This document shows positions 25,891-38,400 of a DNA stretch of 64,000 nt, piece after piece (the stretch's first letter is position 1; each line of letters opens with the position of its first letter). The notes beneath the pieces are model-generated. The model did no database searches, had not been told where the DNA came from, and saw only the letters and a list, made by a program, of their open reading frames with translations. The DNA is from Polyodon spathula (taxonomy: Eukaryota; Chordata; Actinopteri; Acipenseriformes; Polyodontidae): positions 29,499,854 to 29,563,853 of the forward strand of contig NC_054549.1 of assembly GCF_017654505.1 (NCBI RefSeq). Reading direction: 5' to 3'. A program made the translations under genes and the position numbers.

Positions 25891-27037
25891 TATCAAATTT
25901 GATTTGTATTTGTATTTTATATTTAGTACATTACTGGAAAAAATATTATATATTAATGCCTAGTGTTCTTGCTTTGATAGGTGGACGTTATAAATAACAT
26001 TTATACATACAATTTTAGGTAAGGTCAGAAACCTGAAGCCTGTTAAAATGGGTTTCTCAAACTCTTTTATACTGATGAATAAGAATACATATTCATTTAA
26101 CCATTACATAAGAGACAGATTGAATATATTATATCTGCTGATTATAGTAGTGTCACTGCTTCATATAATTAAATGTGCCTTTGACTCCTTCTAGTCACAT
26201 TGTCTACTACAGGGATTGTTTAGTTATGAAAATACACTCTCTGTAGTTTTTGTTTTGCAATGGGATTAAAACACATGCAGATTTTATTGCAAATTCAAAC
26301 CAAATACTTAATTCAGATTTAATCTTTTTAGAAAAGGCAATATTCAAATTCAATTATGAATCTGAATACAAATTTGAGTTCAGGCTGAGCCATGTACTAA
26401 TTAAATCATTTGGAGTCAAAACATGGTTTATGGGTTTATTTTGCCCGTGGGAAAATGCACTGAGAGGCAAGTCCCCCACTGAGTTGTTAAAGTAGCACAC
26501 GCAGGACCCCACTGGAAACAAGATGGGGCGTCTTGGTTAGGCTAGTCAGTGTAAATAAGACAATGAAATAAACCAGCACTCTCCCATCCGCAGCTGTTCC
26601 GGGCAGGTTTTTTATTAGTTGTGGCTTGACATTTTGCTCCACTTGTGCAGTAATGAGCAGTCTCTGGGTGAGTAATGGTCCAGGTAAGAGTGGGAATGGT
26701 CCCCTTTTACGGAGAGTAGTAAAATATTAAATTAGAGCCATTAAACTGATTGATAGCCAGTCAAATGCAAACTATGTGGCTACTGGTTACACAAGAACTG
26801 CAATTGCGAAACTGAACAAAAATAAAAAGTGAGAAAAAAATTAAGTTTTTTTTTTTTTTTGACTGATGGCATCTTAATCCCTAAGAGCATTGTAATGGGT
26901 GTCCAACTGGCCTGAGTGCCTGTGCCCCAGACTGTTACTGCAAATGGAAAATCATACAACAAGTGCAATCCAAAATGACTGGTAACTGATAGGCGATGAC
27001 GACAGCTGCAGAGTATTTTGACAAGCCACACAATAAC
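25891..27037. other. Unique DNA, no gene seen
   Basis: No supported gene. The patch at about 26500-26760 is GC-balanced with TAAT/ATTA cores and resembles a conserved non-coding island, without proof. A T run lies at 26848-26860. Confidence 0.4.
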
Positions 27038-27062
27038 GGTTCAATTAATTTTTGATTGAACC
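27038..27062. other. Small hairpin GGTTCAAT...ATTGAACC
   Basis: Perfect 8-bp arms separated by a 9-base AT-rich loop. It lies at the 3' edge of the coding-like patch on the minus strand. It could be a transcription-factor palindrome or chance. Confidence 0.4.
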
Positions 27063-27416
27063 ACATCAGGAACCACATCTTGATGCGTATCCTTTCCACT
27101 ATCTACCTCTAAGGCACTACCTTCCTCATCAGACTCACTATCAGGTTCTCTCTCAGCAGATACACTGGCACATGAAAGTCCTAGGCAGGAAATGTTGTGA
27201 CTGGAGAGCTCATTAGACAGGGTCCTGCTTGAGGGAGGGCTGAGGCATTGCCTGCAGGGACTCTGTAATAGAATAGACATGGAGGCTTGTGGCTTCCATG
27301 GGCAACTCTACTCTCCATAAAGTTCGTCTGTAAAGACCAGAAGGAAGCACGTGTGCTTTTACAGCATTTACAAATCTTCTAGTTGTCTTTAACTTGTCCC
27401 TAAAGACCCAAAACAT
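27041..27416 (-). pseudogene. Doubtful coding-like patch broken by a frame change
   Basis: Two overlapping minus-strand frames, 27213-27416 (67 aa) and 27041-27280 (79 aa), look more protein-like than the surrounding frames. The first has a basic stretch (KLKTTRRFVNAVKAH); the second ends with an acidic run (EREPDSESDEEGSALE). Read together they would need a frame shift near 27215-27280. I do not recognise the family. It could be an exon remnant, a processed pseudogene piece, or chance. Confidence 0.2.
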
Positions 27417-30360
27417 TCTTTATTATCATGTTTTCCATTGTGCATCTAAATGAACTCAATTTACTTGGAATTCATGTTTGACTGTTAACAGGTCAGTTTT
27501 TACTGTCTATATGCATTTGTTCGATGGTGCTACATAACTGTCCCACTAACAATGGGCCAGACATTCCTAAATATTTAGCAGACACCTAACAGGCAACACA
27601 GCCCACCCCTGCACATGTGCAAACCTTCGCCAACACTAAATCTGAGGCAGCTGCATCTTGACTATGTGCATTAGACTTATATTAGCCCTGAGAATAATAA
27701 AATACAGAGATGGTGAATGTCTTAAACACACATGATCAGATTACAGCTAGCTATGAAACTCTCTGTTTCTTCAGCAAAGTCCCTATTTTTACAGAAAAAT
27801 CTGGACGCCTATGGAAGGCTTTACACAACATACAAGAGTAAACTGCATTTGAAGTTTTACTGGCAGTACCTAGTTCTCACTGTATACAATACAATAAGAA
27901 AAAAACATGTATTGAGGAGAACAAAGTCAAGTAAGGGAGGTTTCCTGTAAAGTAATCACACATACACCTGAATCAGGGGAGGGAATCAGGAGACAATAAA
28001 AACTGGAGGTGTAGAAAATATGTGTTTTGTGTAAAAATTGTGTCTACCGCTTAAGGCATTGCCATTGACTCTACTAAATGTAATGTACAAGACTATTGAT
28101 TCAGTAACATTGATAAAAAAAATGGTGTACCTGTACCAGTAATGCCTAACCTGGGGATATCACCCTAAAAATGTCAGCACCAAAGCACCAACATTTCTGT
28201 CCAAGGAGAAGGAGAAGGCTAGCAAAAACAAATAGGCACTATTTTCCACTTATCTGTAATGATACGGCATTATGTATTTTTGTAATGTCAAAAATGATGA
28301 TATAATCACACTTCCTGTAATTACACCTATTTCATATTTTCCTTTTACTCTTCAATAGATATTATTTTCATATTATGTCACTTAACTGAAGAGTCATTTT
28401 TAACACGACTGTGAAAAACGGAATTGGAAAATCCAGGCTCATGTTTCACCCAAGCATTTTAAAGGCAATTTATGCTATCTTTTGTAGAGATTCTTAGAGT
28501 GAGGAATATGCTATGGTACCACACCATTGGTACCTACAGATCATTTCTGAATCATGATTGACTCTAATAAGGTGATAACATGTGCACATAACCCAGCAGC
28601 AGTGTCAACAAGCAGATATGCATAAAAACCTGACTCATTGTGACTGCCTTTAATGCTCAGCATGATTGTGGCTACTCAGTTATACTTAGATTGTGATTAA
28701 TTCATAAGATATTGTTTAGATCATGTTCGTACCACATAATTGTGTGTTTCAGCAATTGGAAATCTGGGAGATTCATATAAATATATATATTTTTGAAAAT
28801 GTGTTTTAAATTAAAGATTAAACTAACCTTTAAGTAATTTTACAGCTATATATATACATTATTAACATGCTGTTATTTTAAAAACATGTTCTACCCACAG
28901 ACCTCATCAGGTAGGCTAAAGTACCAGCTCCCTCATCCAGGCCAGTTGGGTGGTGTACTGGACTGGTCAGTACAGTTCCATTACACAGTACTGATGAAAT
29001 TCTAAACTCACATTTCCTGGGGATTATTAAATCTACCCTCTATTAAATTTACCCTCCCTTAAATCTACCCTCCGGTGGTATTTCCTCTTTTCAAGTATCT
29101 CACTCCGTAATATCCTACAGGACTCACTACAGTCTTCAGTGCCCACTTCTCCCACTGTTCCCCTCTTCTCAGAGCCTCTTGTTTTTCATTTCCTGCACTC
29201 AAACCTCCTTCCCGTGTCCAGGCTCCTTCACGCCTCTTCCTCTCAGTCGGTGGGTGGTTGATGTGTCACAGATGTGCCTTATAAACTCTCAATGGCTCAG
29301 ATACTTGAAGAGGCTGCCAGTGCTGTCTGCACTTCCCATAGCATCAATAGACACTTTCTGCTTGAATAATGTAATTGCAGTGGTTCAAAACCACCCATCA
29401 GTCCACTGTTAACCTTGTTTGAATTTGGTCAAATTATAATCCCTGTATTTTGGGAAGTACCATTTTTCTTTATGTGTGGGCATAAACATGGAAAGAGGTT
29501 GTAAAAACAATAATATCAATATTTATTAGTTAGTGTGCAATTATAACTAATAATGTTTAACACAAGTAGTTTAATATGCTTAGACTATGCTTTACCTTGG
29601 TTAGCCATAGCAGTGCTTTACCATGCTTTTACATTGCTACAGCACAGGTTGCTAATCTTACCACATTATGCTACAGTCATGTTATGCTGCAGGTACCTTT
29701 TTTAAGGATACCCTTTGTGATGTAATCGAATCCACTCCAAGAACATGCTGAAGATGACTGTGTTATTCTAAAGCAGTATAGGTCTCATGTAAATACTAAA
29801 GCAGTGCAGTGTATAAATCAATCCCTGAAAGGATTGTTGGACAATGCGCTCTCCTGCACTCTGCCAGGTACCCAAGGCACAGCTTAAACGACTCCAAAAG
29901 CATGGCCTATATCACCTGAACCGCATTCTCCACTTGGCACTGCTTGAAAGTACACTCTGGCCCTCAAAGTAACTCCATTATTCACTCAAGATAATAAGAA
30001 ACAGACTGACAGCGCTGCAAAGGGAGCTGCTGAAATGTTTCTCTTGCTCTTTTCATCAGCTCAGGTCAAGAGGGCAGGAGAGCGGGCTAGTACATAGTCC
30101 TGTAATTATTTATATTATTATAAAGAAGATACACAGGCTTAACTTAAAATATCAATACCACTGGAAATCATGAAGAAAAAAGATTGATGTGTCAACATAT
30201 GCAAAATTGTGTAGCCCTTTAAATGCATGTATGTAAGCATACATTTATAGGAAGCAATCTAATATTGTAGATTTTCAACATATATGTGCATTTGCTATGT
30301 GTCAGTGACTGGGTCTATATGGTCATATGGGCATGCAAAACCAGTAGATTGTCAGATGGC
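27417..30360. other. Unique DNA with a short tandem repeat
   Basis: No gene is supported. At 29025-29072 a unit of about 16 bases, ATTAAATCTACCCTC, occurs three times with small changes. Degenerate CATGGTAAA-type words recur at about 29590-29640 in reverse orientation (CTTTACCATGC). Confidence 0.5.
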
Positions 30361-30660
30361 ATCTGCAGGCCTGACTGAGTAAGCAACTCAGAGACATCCA
30401 CAGGAGCGCCGAGTAAGCTTTAATGAGGCATTGTGGGGGGATATCTGGGCTAATCCTGTCCTCCTCTCCTCACCTGGCCAGCCTTATCTCCCTCTGAAGA
30501 GGTGATGAAGAAGAGAATTAACTTTATGAAACTCTGCTCCTTGAAAAGGTCAAGCTTACACTTATGAATGAGGCATTGTGTGCCTTTCATGCTAATTGGG
30601 AGCTGCATAGTAATAACCCAGCCATGCATCTAATCAAATGTCAATATCCAGAGAGCAGAT
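30361..30660. promoter_or_regulatory. Candidate conserved non-coding element
   Basis: The 300-bp stretch is GC-balanced and non-repetitive, with several homeodomain-like cores (CTTTAATGAGG, GCTAATTGGGAG, CTAATCAAATG) and GATA-like CTTATCTCC. It stands out strongly from the AT-rich, low-complexity surroundings. The regulatory call is by texture only. Confidence 0.3.
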
Positions 30661-33600
30661 ACAGCACAGGGGAACATATCGTGCCTGTGGGTGGTGACAG
30701 CATTGGAGAATGAGGTATGCTGTCTTTCTAGCTGTGCTGTTCTTGTACACGGCACATAAAGCACAGGAAGTTCCTTTAAAAGGTAAAGGAATGAAAGCAC
30801 TAGAGACTGAATCCCGCTGTCTGTCTGTATATCTGTCTATCGACAAGGGCAGGTACAGCACATGGATTATAAGCCTTTGAAAATGGAAAGACTAATTCTA
30901 GCCTTCTATTTCAAAGTATTTAGGAGCCAGATTTAAACTAAATTCATGTCTATCTCTTTTTTTCTCTAAATAGTGGTGTTGTAGGATTTCATTTGATTTC
31001 TATTCTTTGACGTTGACATGAAGTGAACGGGATTGACATTTCAGAACATATTATGAAGCATGAATCTTTTTATTTATTTATTTTGTGGTCTATATTTTAA
31101 CCTGTAGTCCGTGTGGTTTCAGGATGTCACCAAGATTATAGATTCACATACTCACAGACAGGGTGCCCCAAAACAAACAGCACCATTTCACAGCGATACA
31201 CAACTGTGTTTTATTCCTACTTTTAAAAAGGTAAACACAACCAACTGAAAGCTGCAAGTAATTGCCTTTGTGATTTGCTTAGAAGTTAGAACGTTTAGAA
31301 AGTTGTTTATTTGAAACTAAAACTATTGGTATGCAAATTCTATGTAAATTTGCTATAATAATATTCACATGCTACACAGGATATTCTCCAAAAGATAATT
31401 GTATAAACTGTGAAAGCAAAAGTACCAGTATTTGGATTACATTGTGGCTTTTTCATTTAGTTAGGATCATGCAGAAATTGATGGAAATATGTAAACAGAC
31501 ATATAAATGTAGGAAGTAGAGTATATCACTATGATTTATATGTATAGATTATTTTACTATTAGATATGTATTATAGTAATTACGGATATAAATATTGTAA
31601 TGTAATAATAACAGGATGTGGGAAGTGGTCCTAAAAGTCTTCAACTGTTGCAGTACATAAACATATAAAACAATGTGCATTTACATTTTTATCTGGATAC
31701 ATGCATCTATACATTTATTGGGTGATGTCCAAACTTTTGCCAGTTCCATACCAGGTTTACCTCAGGCTGGTCACAGGAGCCCTACTTATACTAAGGCTTT
31801 GTGAATAGGGCCTGCAGTTACACAAATTCAAGCCTCCCTTGATGCCTGTTAAATTTAGAACCTTTATAGTTTTAGTCCCATCGATGGGTTGTCATGACAT
31901 TTATAAACTGCTCAAGCTCTTGTGTGTTTGTGAGTTACCTTGATGGAACCAGGGTCCCTTGACAGAAGTACATCCCCATGAAGTTCTCCTCTCCTCTAAA
32001 CCCCAAGGTGAAACTCTAAACAGCAGGCCTGCCTTCAGCGCTCAGCTTCAACCCCAGGCCACACTGTTTCCAAACCCTTAACTCCTGCCACTAGACCACA
32101 ATTCCCTCCAAGCTAATACACTGTGAATTGTTTTTAATATTGCACAAGGCCAATAAGCTTCAGTTTCTGTTTTGTTTCCTTTGACAGTGGTTTTGTAAGC
32201 TTCTTGAGGTTTTGGCAAGCTTGTCACCCACAGTTTGGTGCTGGTCACAGTGTTAGACATATCCATGGTTTTAAAATATTTATAAACATGTGATTATGTT
32301 TATTGTAAAAATCTGCCCCCTCCACACACACTAACCATAGCTGATGTCAGAACCGTAGTATATTCATCACATTGCCAGCCCTTCAATCTGGGCACACTGT
32401 ATCAATCTGTTATATTCTAGATTCTAGACTCTCACTACATTTGATATACAGGGAGATAATTTTTTACACACCTCGAGTTGGCATTGATCAAAATGTAGTC
32501 TAAATTGAGTGCATTCTTGTAGTCCAGTTCCTTGAGGAAATGTAATTACAATACTCTTTACCCACAGTAACTGGCGCTGATTGGCATCTTTATTGGTTGT
32601 TTCTGATGGAGACCAGCATTTGAACTGAATTACTTTACTGATGATCCCTGTTGAGGACCAGGGGGGATTAGCAGTGTGTGGAGAGGTTTGGCACATCTAA
32701 GATGTGTGTTGTCTTTTTTATGTTTGTGTTCCAGGGTTCAGGTCCAGCACCTTTTACAACAATACAGTAAATAGAAAACATGTAACCTGGTAATTCTGGG
32801 GTTGCTGTGTAATTATAAAAAAAATGAACAGGCCATTCTCATAACGCTGAGGTAGTTTGCACTGAGTGAATGTTTGGGATTGGAAATGTGTTACCAATTT
32901 TAGACTATTTTAAAATGGATTAACATTTATTAATATTATATTTACATTGTCAATATTCTGAATCATCAAAACATAATTTTAATAGCCAATTTTAAAGGTT
33001 TTAAGTGCTCCATTTGGGGTGAGGCAAACATGCATTCACAGGAATTCACCCTGTTGTAATGATATGTTTCCTACATGTATAGGTATTCAGATTTATTTCA
33101 CATTTATTCAGATTTAAATCACATGAGAAAATGTGAAGTTTCCCCCTGTTCCAAATTAATGCAGTTTAACATAACTAATGCAGGTTTTGTTTTATTTTTT
33201 TAAAAACATAAAGTGCAGGTATTGAATTTCAATTTGGATAAACAGAAAACAGGAAAATTATGCTTTGTAGAGGTACTGTAATAATAAACAATTCCTTCTG
33301 AGTGAGTGTTTTCACTCGCTAATTGTTTATTTATTTTAACGTTACCTATTTCAAACCACTTAGTGGTCTTTCCAATCCATTCCAGGGCAGGGTCTTGTTC
33401 CAACCATGTCCATAATGTAATCATGTTATAATCTAGTAGGTTCAATTAAATAACCAAGAAACAAGTTCAACAAAGGTTCTAGTGTGTAATCAACTGTTAA
33501 CCCCTGCATAAGTTTTCTGTTGTTGGACCTGCATTTAAGTGGAGGCATCATGCACTGTAGGTCCTGTTACCAGTAAAACTACTATTAGGAAAATCCCAGC

Positions 33601-33702
33601 ATTCATCTGACTAGTAGTAAACTGCATTATGCACCATGCTGGAGGAATTACAGCTAAGACATTTTTTATCCTGTCTAATTTCCCAATATCACAATCCTCC
33701 AC
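30661..33702. other. Unique DNA, no gene seen
   Basis: Short chance frames only, up to 90 codons at 32424-32696 (-). A CTGT/CTAT-rich run lies near 30815-30842. No mobile element ends or pol III boxes are recognised. Confidence 0.5.
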
Positions 33703-33724
33703 CACACACACACACACACACACA
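33703..33724. repeat. (CA)n microsatellite
   Basis: Eleven CA dinucleotides in a row, followed by a degenerate CA-rich tail to about 33765. Confidence 0.95.
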
Positions 33725-35449
33725 TGGGGTCCACATGTACCTCACATACCACACACAACTGTCACACTGACACATTCTCATGGCGCAACACACTCTGCTG
33801 CAAAGTACTCTAATAAGAGCCAGCCCACCCTAGGGAGGCACTTTGGGGTAATTGCAGTGGTTGACTGGCTGATTCGCAGATGCGACAGATGTGTACCTTT
33901 TTAGCTTTCTGAGTATCTTTATTGTAATTATCCAAGAAGGGATGAACTTGTTGGAAATTGCTTTAAAAAATGGGAGCAGAGTAATGTCTGTTGACTTGTG
34001 AGACATTGCCTCACGTTAAGATAATGACCCTGGCAGGGGGCAAAGTTATGTCTATGAGTTACAGGTTTCTCTGTTATATCTGGGTAATATTATCTTGCTA
34101 GAAATAATTTGACAAATAGAACAGAAAGAAAAACACAGATAATTCTGTTTGATTATGTGTATTGATTACATGTTTTGATTCATGTATTTGTGTTGTTTTG
34201 AAGTAAGTACCTCACATTAAACACAATCTTGATTTAATTGTGTTATATGTGTCACAGGTGTGACTGTATTGCCTACCACAACCCCCCATCCCCTCCAAGA
34301 CCCCCAAGAATACCAAGATTGTACACATTAAGAGGATAGTCAACATTTAGTACAGGAGCCATAGTTTTTTATTAACCTTTTTTTAAAAACTGTTAATAAA
34401 GTTGATAACCAATGAAAATCTCAAAAATATGAATATTTGTAGTGTTCACATTTTTACAGCAAGTGATATTTAAATGATGAACACACTCATATTTAAAATT
34501 AGTGGAACCATCTGAAAACTACAGCATAACCAAGCAAATATTGCACAAATGTTCTGATATGGTAGTACATTGTTACTTAATGGATTACCATGTGTATCAG
34601 TTCACACCATTGATGTACATTGCTGTTGTAAAAGCCACTGCATTGCCTTTAAATAAAACTTTGAAAGTCATGTTTTATGCAATTATTTGCATTTGTAAGA
34701 ACAGGGTGAACATATGCCTCAAGGTTCATCAGGACAGTTTTTTAATGCCCAGTGCATTCAGGTACCTTAACCTACCCATTTCATTTAAGAGACTACAAGG
34801 ACCAGAGTTCTCTGTAATGTGCGGTTAAAAGAAAAAAAAGTAATGTCCAAATCTGTCCTAGTGAAGTCAGAGCCATATGGTCACCCTGTGTGTGCATGAC
34901 AAGTTGCACAGGATGTGTGTGTTTTTCCAGACATCAGCCAGAAGGAAATGATGCTTTCAGTATGGGGGTAAAATGATCTCACTTCCTACAGCTCTAATTC
35001 TCTTCAATAAATTAACTATGTTAAGTAGCTCAGTCACTTCTGGAGGGTTGTGCGAGCAATACAAGCGTTAATGAGATCTTTCCTCACACCTGGTCAGAGA
35101 GCATACCAGCAGGATTTACTAGCTTCTAACGGGGCTGTAAACAAGACAATTAGGGCTGTTCTCACTTGCTAATGATGTCCTAATCACTTCTTCATCTCTG
35201 AACTGGAAGTCATTCACCCAAGAGCTCACATGTCAGAACAAGGAGCTATTGTAGATGGATTTGAATTGAAGTCTGCAGGGATTAGAGATAAAAAGTGCAG
35301 GGGAATTCACCAAACACATTTGAAGGTGCACTTGTCTGCAGATACTAGACAGAGGGCTCCAGTCTCCATTGCTGTTGGTCCTTTTCCTAAAGCTGGCACT
35401 AAATTCATATCTGTTAATGCCCATTTATAGATCACTTTTCACCACTGCC
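33725..35449. other. Left flank of the LINE block
   Basis: No gene is supported; the 108-codon frame at 34502-34828 has no motif. The patch 34990-35230 is non-repetitive and rich in ATTA/TAAT cores (AATAAATTAACTATG, GTTAATGAGATC, ACAATTAGGGC, GCTAATGATG), and is a further candidate conserved non-coding element, lying only about 220 bp from the LINE breakpoint. Confidence 0.4.
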
Positions 35450-38400
35450 TAAAATAGCCAATTTTGCCTGTCCAAATAAAAAATTAATAAGAACACACCT
35501 GTTTTTCATTTTAAAACTGTATAGAACCCCAAAAATAAAAAGCTCCTTACTAAAAACGACTCCTAAATTATTCAGGATTCCCTGCAGTAAATTAAAAAGT
35601 GGCCGCAGCCTCTCACACTCACTGTAGGCATGAAAGAGAGTTTCCTCTGCTGAGCAAAAAGCGCACTGCTCACTGATGCTGGGGTCCACTCTATGGAGAA
35701 ACCTGCCTGTGGACACAATGCAGTGTAGAATCTTCCACTGCAGGTCCCCCACTCTCTTGGCGAGAGGCGGCTTGTACAGCACCCTCCACACCGGCCTGTG
35801 CCCCTCCTCTACAGCCAAGTAAGCTCGCCACTTAGAGTCTACCAGACCCCTTAGCCTACTATACTCTGTGGCTTTAACACACAATTTGTATATATGTTTT
35901 CCACTCATTGTGTGAAAGATAATTTCCTCCACATTCTGCAATTTAAGCAAAGTCCCTCCATTCTCTCCACCCCCCTCACCTTCCTCACCTACTGCTGGTG
36001 ACACGATCATCCCTGGAAATAAGGAAAGCTGTCTCTGCTCTGTGCCTCTGGACAACTCCTCCCTCAGGACTGCCTTGAGCCGCGGGGAGAGGCAGCCCCT
36101 CAACTCACCCATCAGTCTTTCTGCAAGCCTCTCTGAGTGCCAGCCTAGCTGTGCAGTTAGCTGGGAGGCAGTTAGCCAGCAGGAGAGCTCAAGGTTTAAC
36201 AGGTGGACCATCCTGGTTACACCTGCTTTTAAAAAACTGGCACAGAGCGTCATCGACTGGAGGAACTTAACTGGAAAGAGTGGATTAAAAAATAGGGGCT
36301 CCTCAAACAGGTCCTGCCCTGTCAAGGACTCCACATCCCTTTCCACCCTCACCAGCTGCCAGGCTTTTAAAATACTTTGATAAAAAGGAGGAAGTCCTGC
36401 TTTACTAAAACTGGTGTTCTCAATTAAAAACAGGTGTTTTCCTAACCCCAGCCCCCCAAATCTATTGAGAAGGAAACAGGCCAGCCTCTTCCAATGAGCC
36501 TCCTCCTCAGTGTACAGGAGTCTCTGAACCGCCTGCAGTCTGAAGGCTGCCACCCTGCTGGCAATGCTGACTAGCCCCTGCCCCCCCTCATCACTAGGGA
36601 GGTAGAGGACTGCCGGCCTCAAACTGTGTCTCCCGCTCCAAAAGAACTCCAGCAACACTCTCTGGATCTCCTTCACCAGGCCCTGGGGTGGGTCCAAGCA
36701 TACCAGCTTGTGCCACAAGCTAGAGGCCACCAGATTATTAATAACAAGCACCCGGCCCTTGAAGGACAGTTGAGCCAGCAGTCCCTTCCACCTCTGCAGC
36801 CGCCCCCTCACCCTATCCAACAAACCCTCCCAGTTCTTTTTCATGTAGTTTTCTGTTCCGAGGTACACCCCCAACACTTTAATACCTGTTCTGTTCCATT
36901 TCAGCCCCTCAGGCAGGAAAGGAGGGGTGCCCTCATCCCAGCCGCCTGACAGGAAGGTGTCACATTTTGCCCAGTTTACTCTGGCAGAAGATGCTCTCTG
37001 GAACTCATTTAGAGTCTGCTGCAGCGCTTGGACATCTGCATCCCCACTCACAAACACAGTCACATCGTCTGCGTAGGCAGACACCTTCACTGTGGCAGAG
37101 GAGGGTGTGGAGGGCGAGGAGGGCACTGTCCATCCAGCTAGCCTGACCCTCAGCAGGTGCAGCAGGGGCTCTATAACCAGTGAATACAGCATACCAGACA
37201 GGGCACAGCCCTGCCTTATACCCCTGCACACTGGGAAGGGCTGACTCAGCCCATTGTTGATCTTTAAAATACTAAAAATGTTGGAATATAAAAGCCGAAT
37301 ATAAGAAATAAAACCAGGACCGAACCCGAAGGCTTCCAGTGTATGAAAGAGGTAGGTGTGGTCGACTCTGTCGAAAGCCTTCTCTTGATCCAGGGAGACC
37401 ATTCCTACATTAAAATCACAAATATCACTTACAGTTAAAAAATCTCGAATAAAAAACAAGTTATCAAAAATAGAGCGACCCGGTATACAATATGTTTGAT
37501 CCATATGTATTACAGTTCCAATAACACTTTTTAATCTATTAGCGATTGTTTTGGATAAAATCTTTAAATCAGAACATAAAATTGACACAGGTCTCCAATT
37601 TTTAAGCTGGCATAGGTCTCCCTTCTTGGGCAGCAGTGTAACCACTGCCCTACGGCAGCTAAGAGGCAGTTCCTTGTGGCTGAGGCTCTCTCTCAGAACC
37701 TGGAGCAAATCCTCCCCCATTATATCCCAGAAATTATTATAAAATTCTGCTGGCAGTCCATCGATCCCGGGAACCTTTCCGCTGGAGAGCTGCTTGACAG
37801 CGGCGGTCATCTCCTGGTGGGTCAGCGGTGCGTCCAGCTGAATCTGCTCCTTCTCACTGAGGCTGGGTAACCCCTGGAGCAGCCGCTCAGTGTCCTCTAT
37901 GTTGCACAGTTCTTTATTATAAAGTTCCTTGTAAAAACGCACCGCCTCTCTGCTGATTTCCTCCCGGGTGTGCAGTTCTTTCCCACCAGGAGTCCTGATA
38001 CAACACAGCTGTCTACTGTCCGCTCTCTTCCTCTCCAGGTTGAAGAAGAAACTAGTGGGGGCATCCATGTCTCTCAACTCCATGAATCTGGAACGCACAA
38101 TCGCCCCCTTCACTCTTTCCTTCAGCAAGCTCCCCAGCGCGATTTTCTGCTCCTTTAGGTTCTCCAGGGTCTGTTCTTTAAATTCTGAATTTAAACTTTC
38201 CTCTAGGAGGAGGATTTTGGACTCCAGTTCTCTCACGGCTGTGTTCAGTGACCTGGTTGCATTTATAGTATATTGTTGACAAAAACATTTAATTTGTATT
38301 TTGCCAATGTCCCACCACTGTCTTAAATCTTTATATTGTGCTTTTTCTTTTTTCCAAATTATCCAAAAAAGTTTGAATTGTTGCTTAAATTTTACATCTT

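Noticed and set aside
33703..33765. Possible CRISPR-like spacing in CA-rich sequence
   Set aside because: It is a plain CA microsatellite with degenerate edges; no repeat-spacer pattern, and the genome is eukaryotic.
34502..34828. 108-codon plus-strand frame near the LINE block
   Set aside because: Low-complexity composition and no motif; judged chance.
37005..37229. 74-codon minus-strand frame inside ORF2
   Set aside because: Alternative frame of the reverse transcriptase region, not a separate gene.
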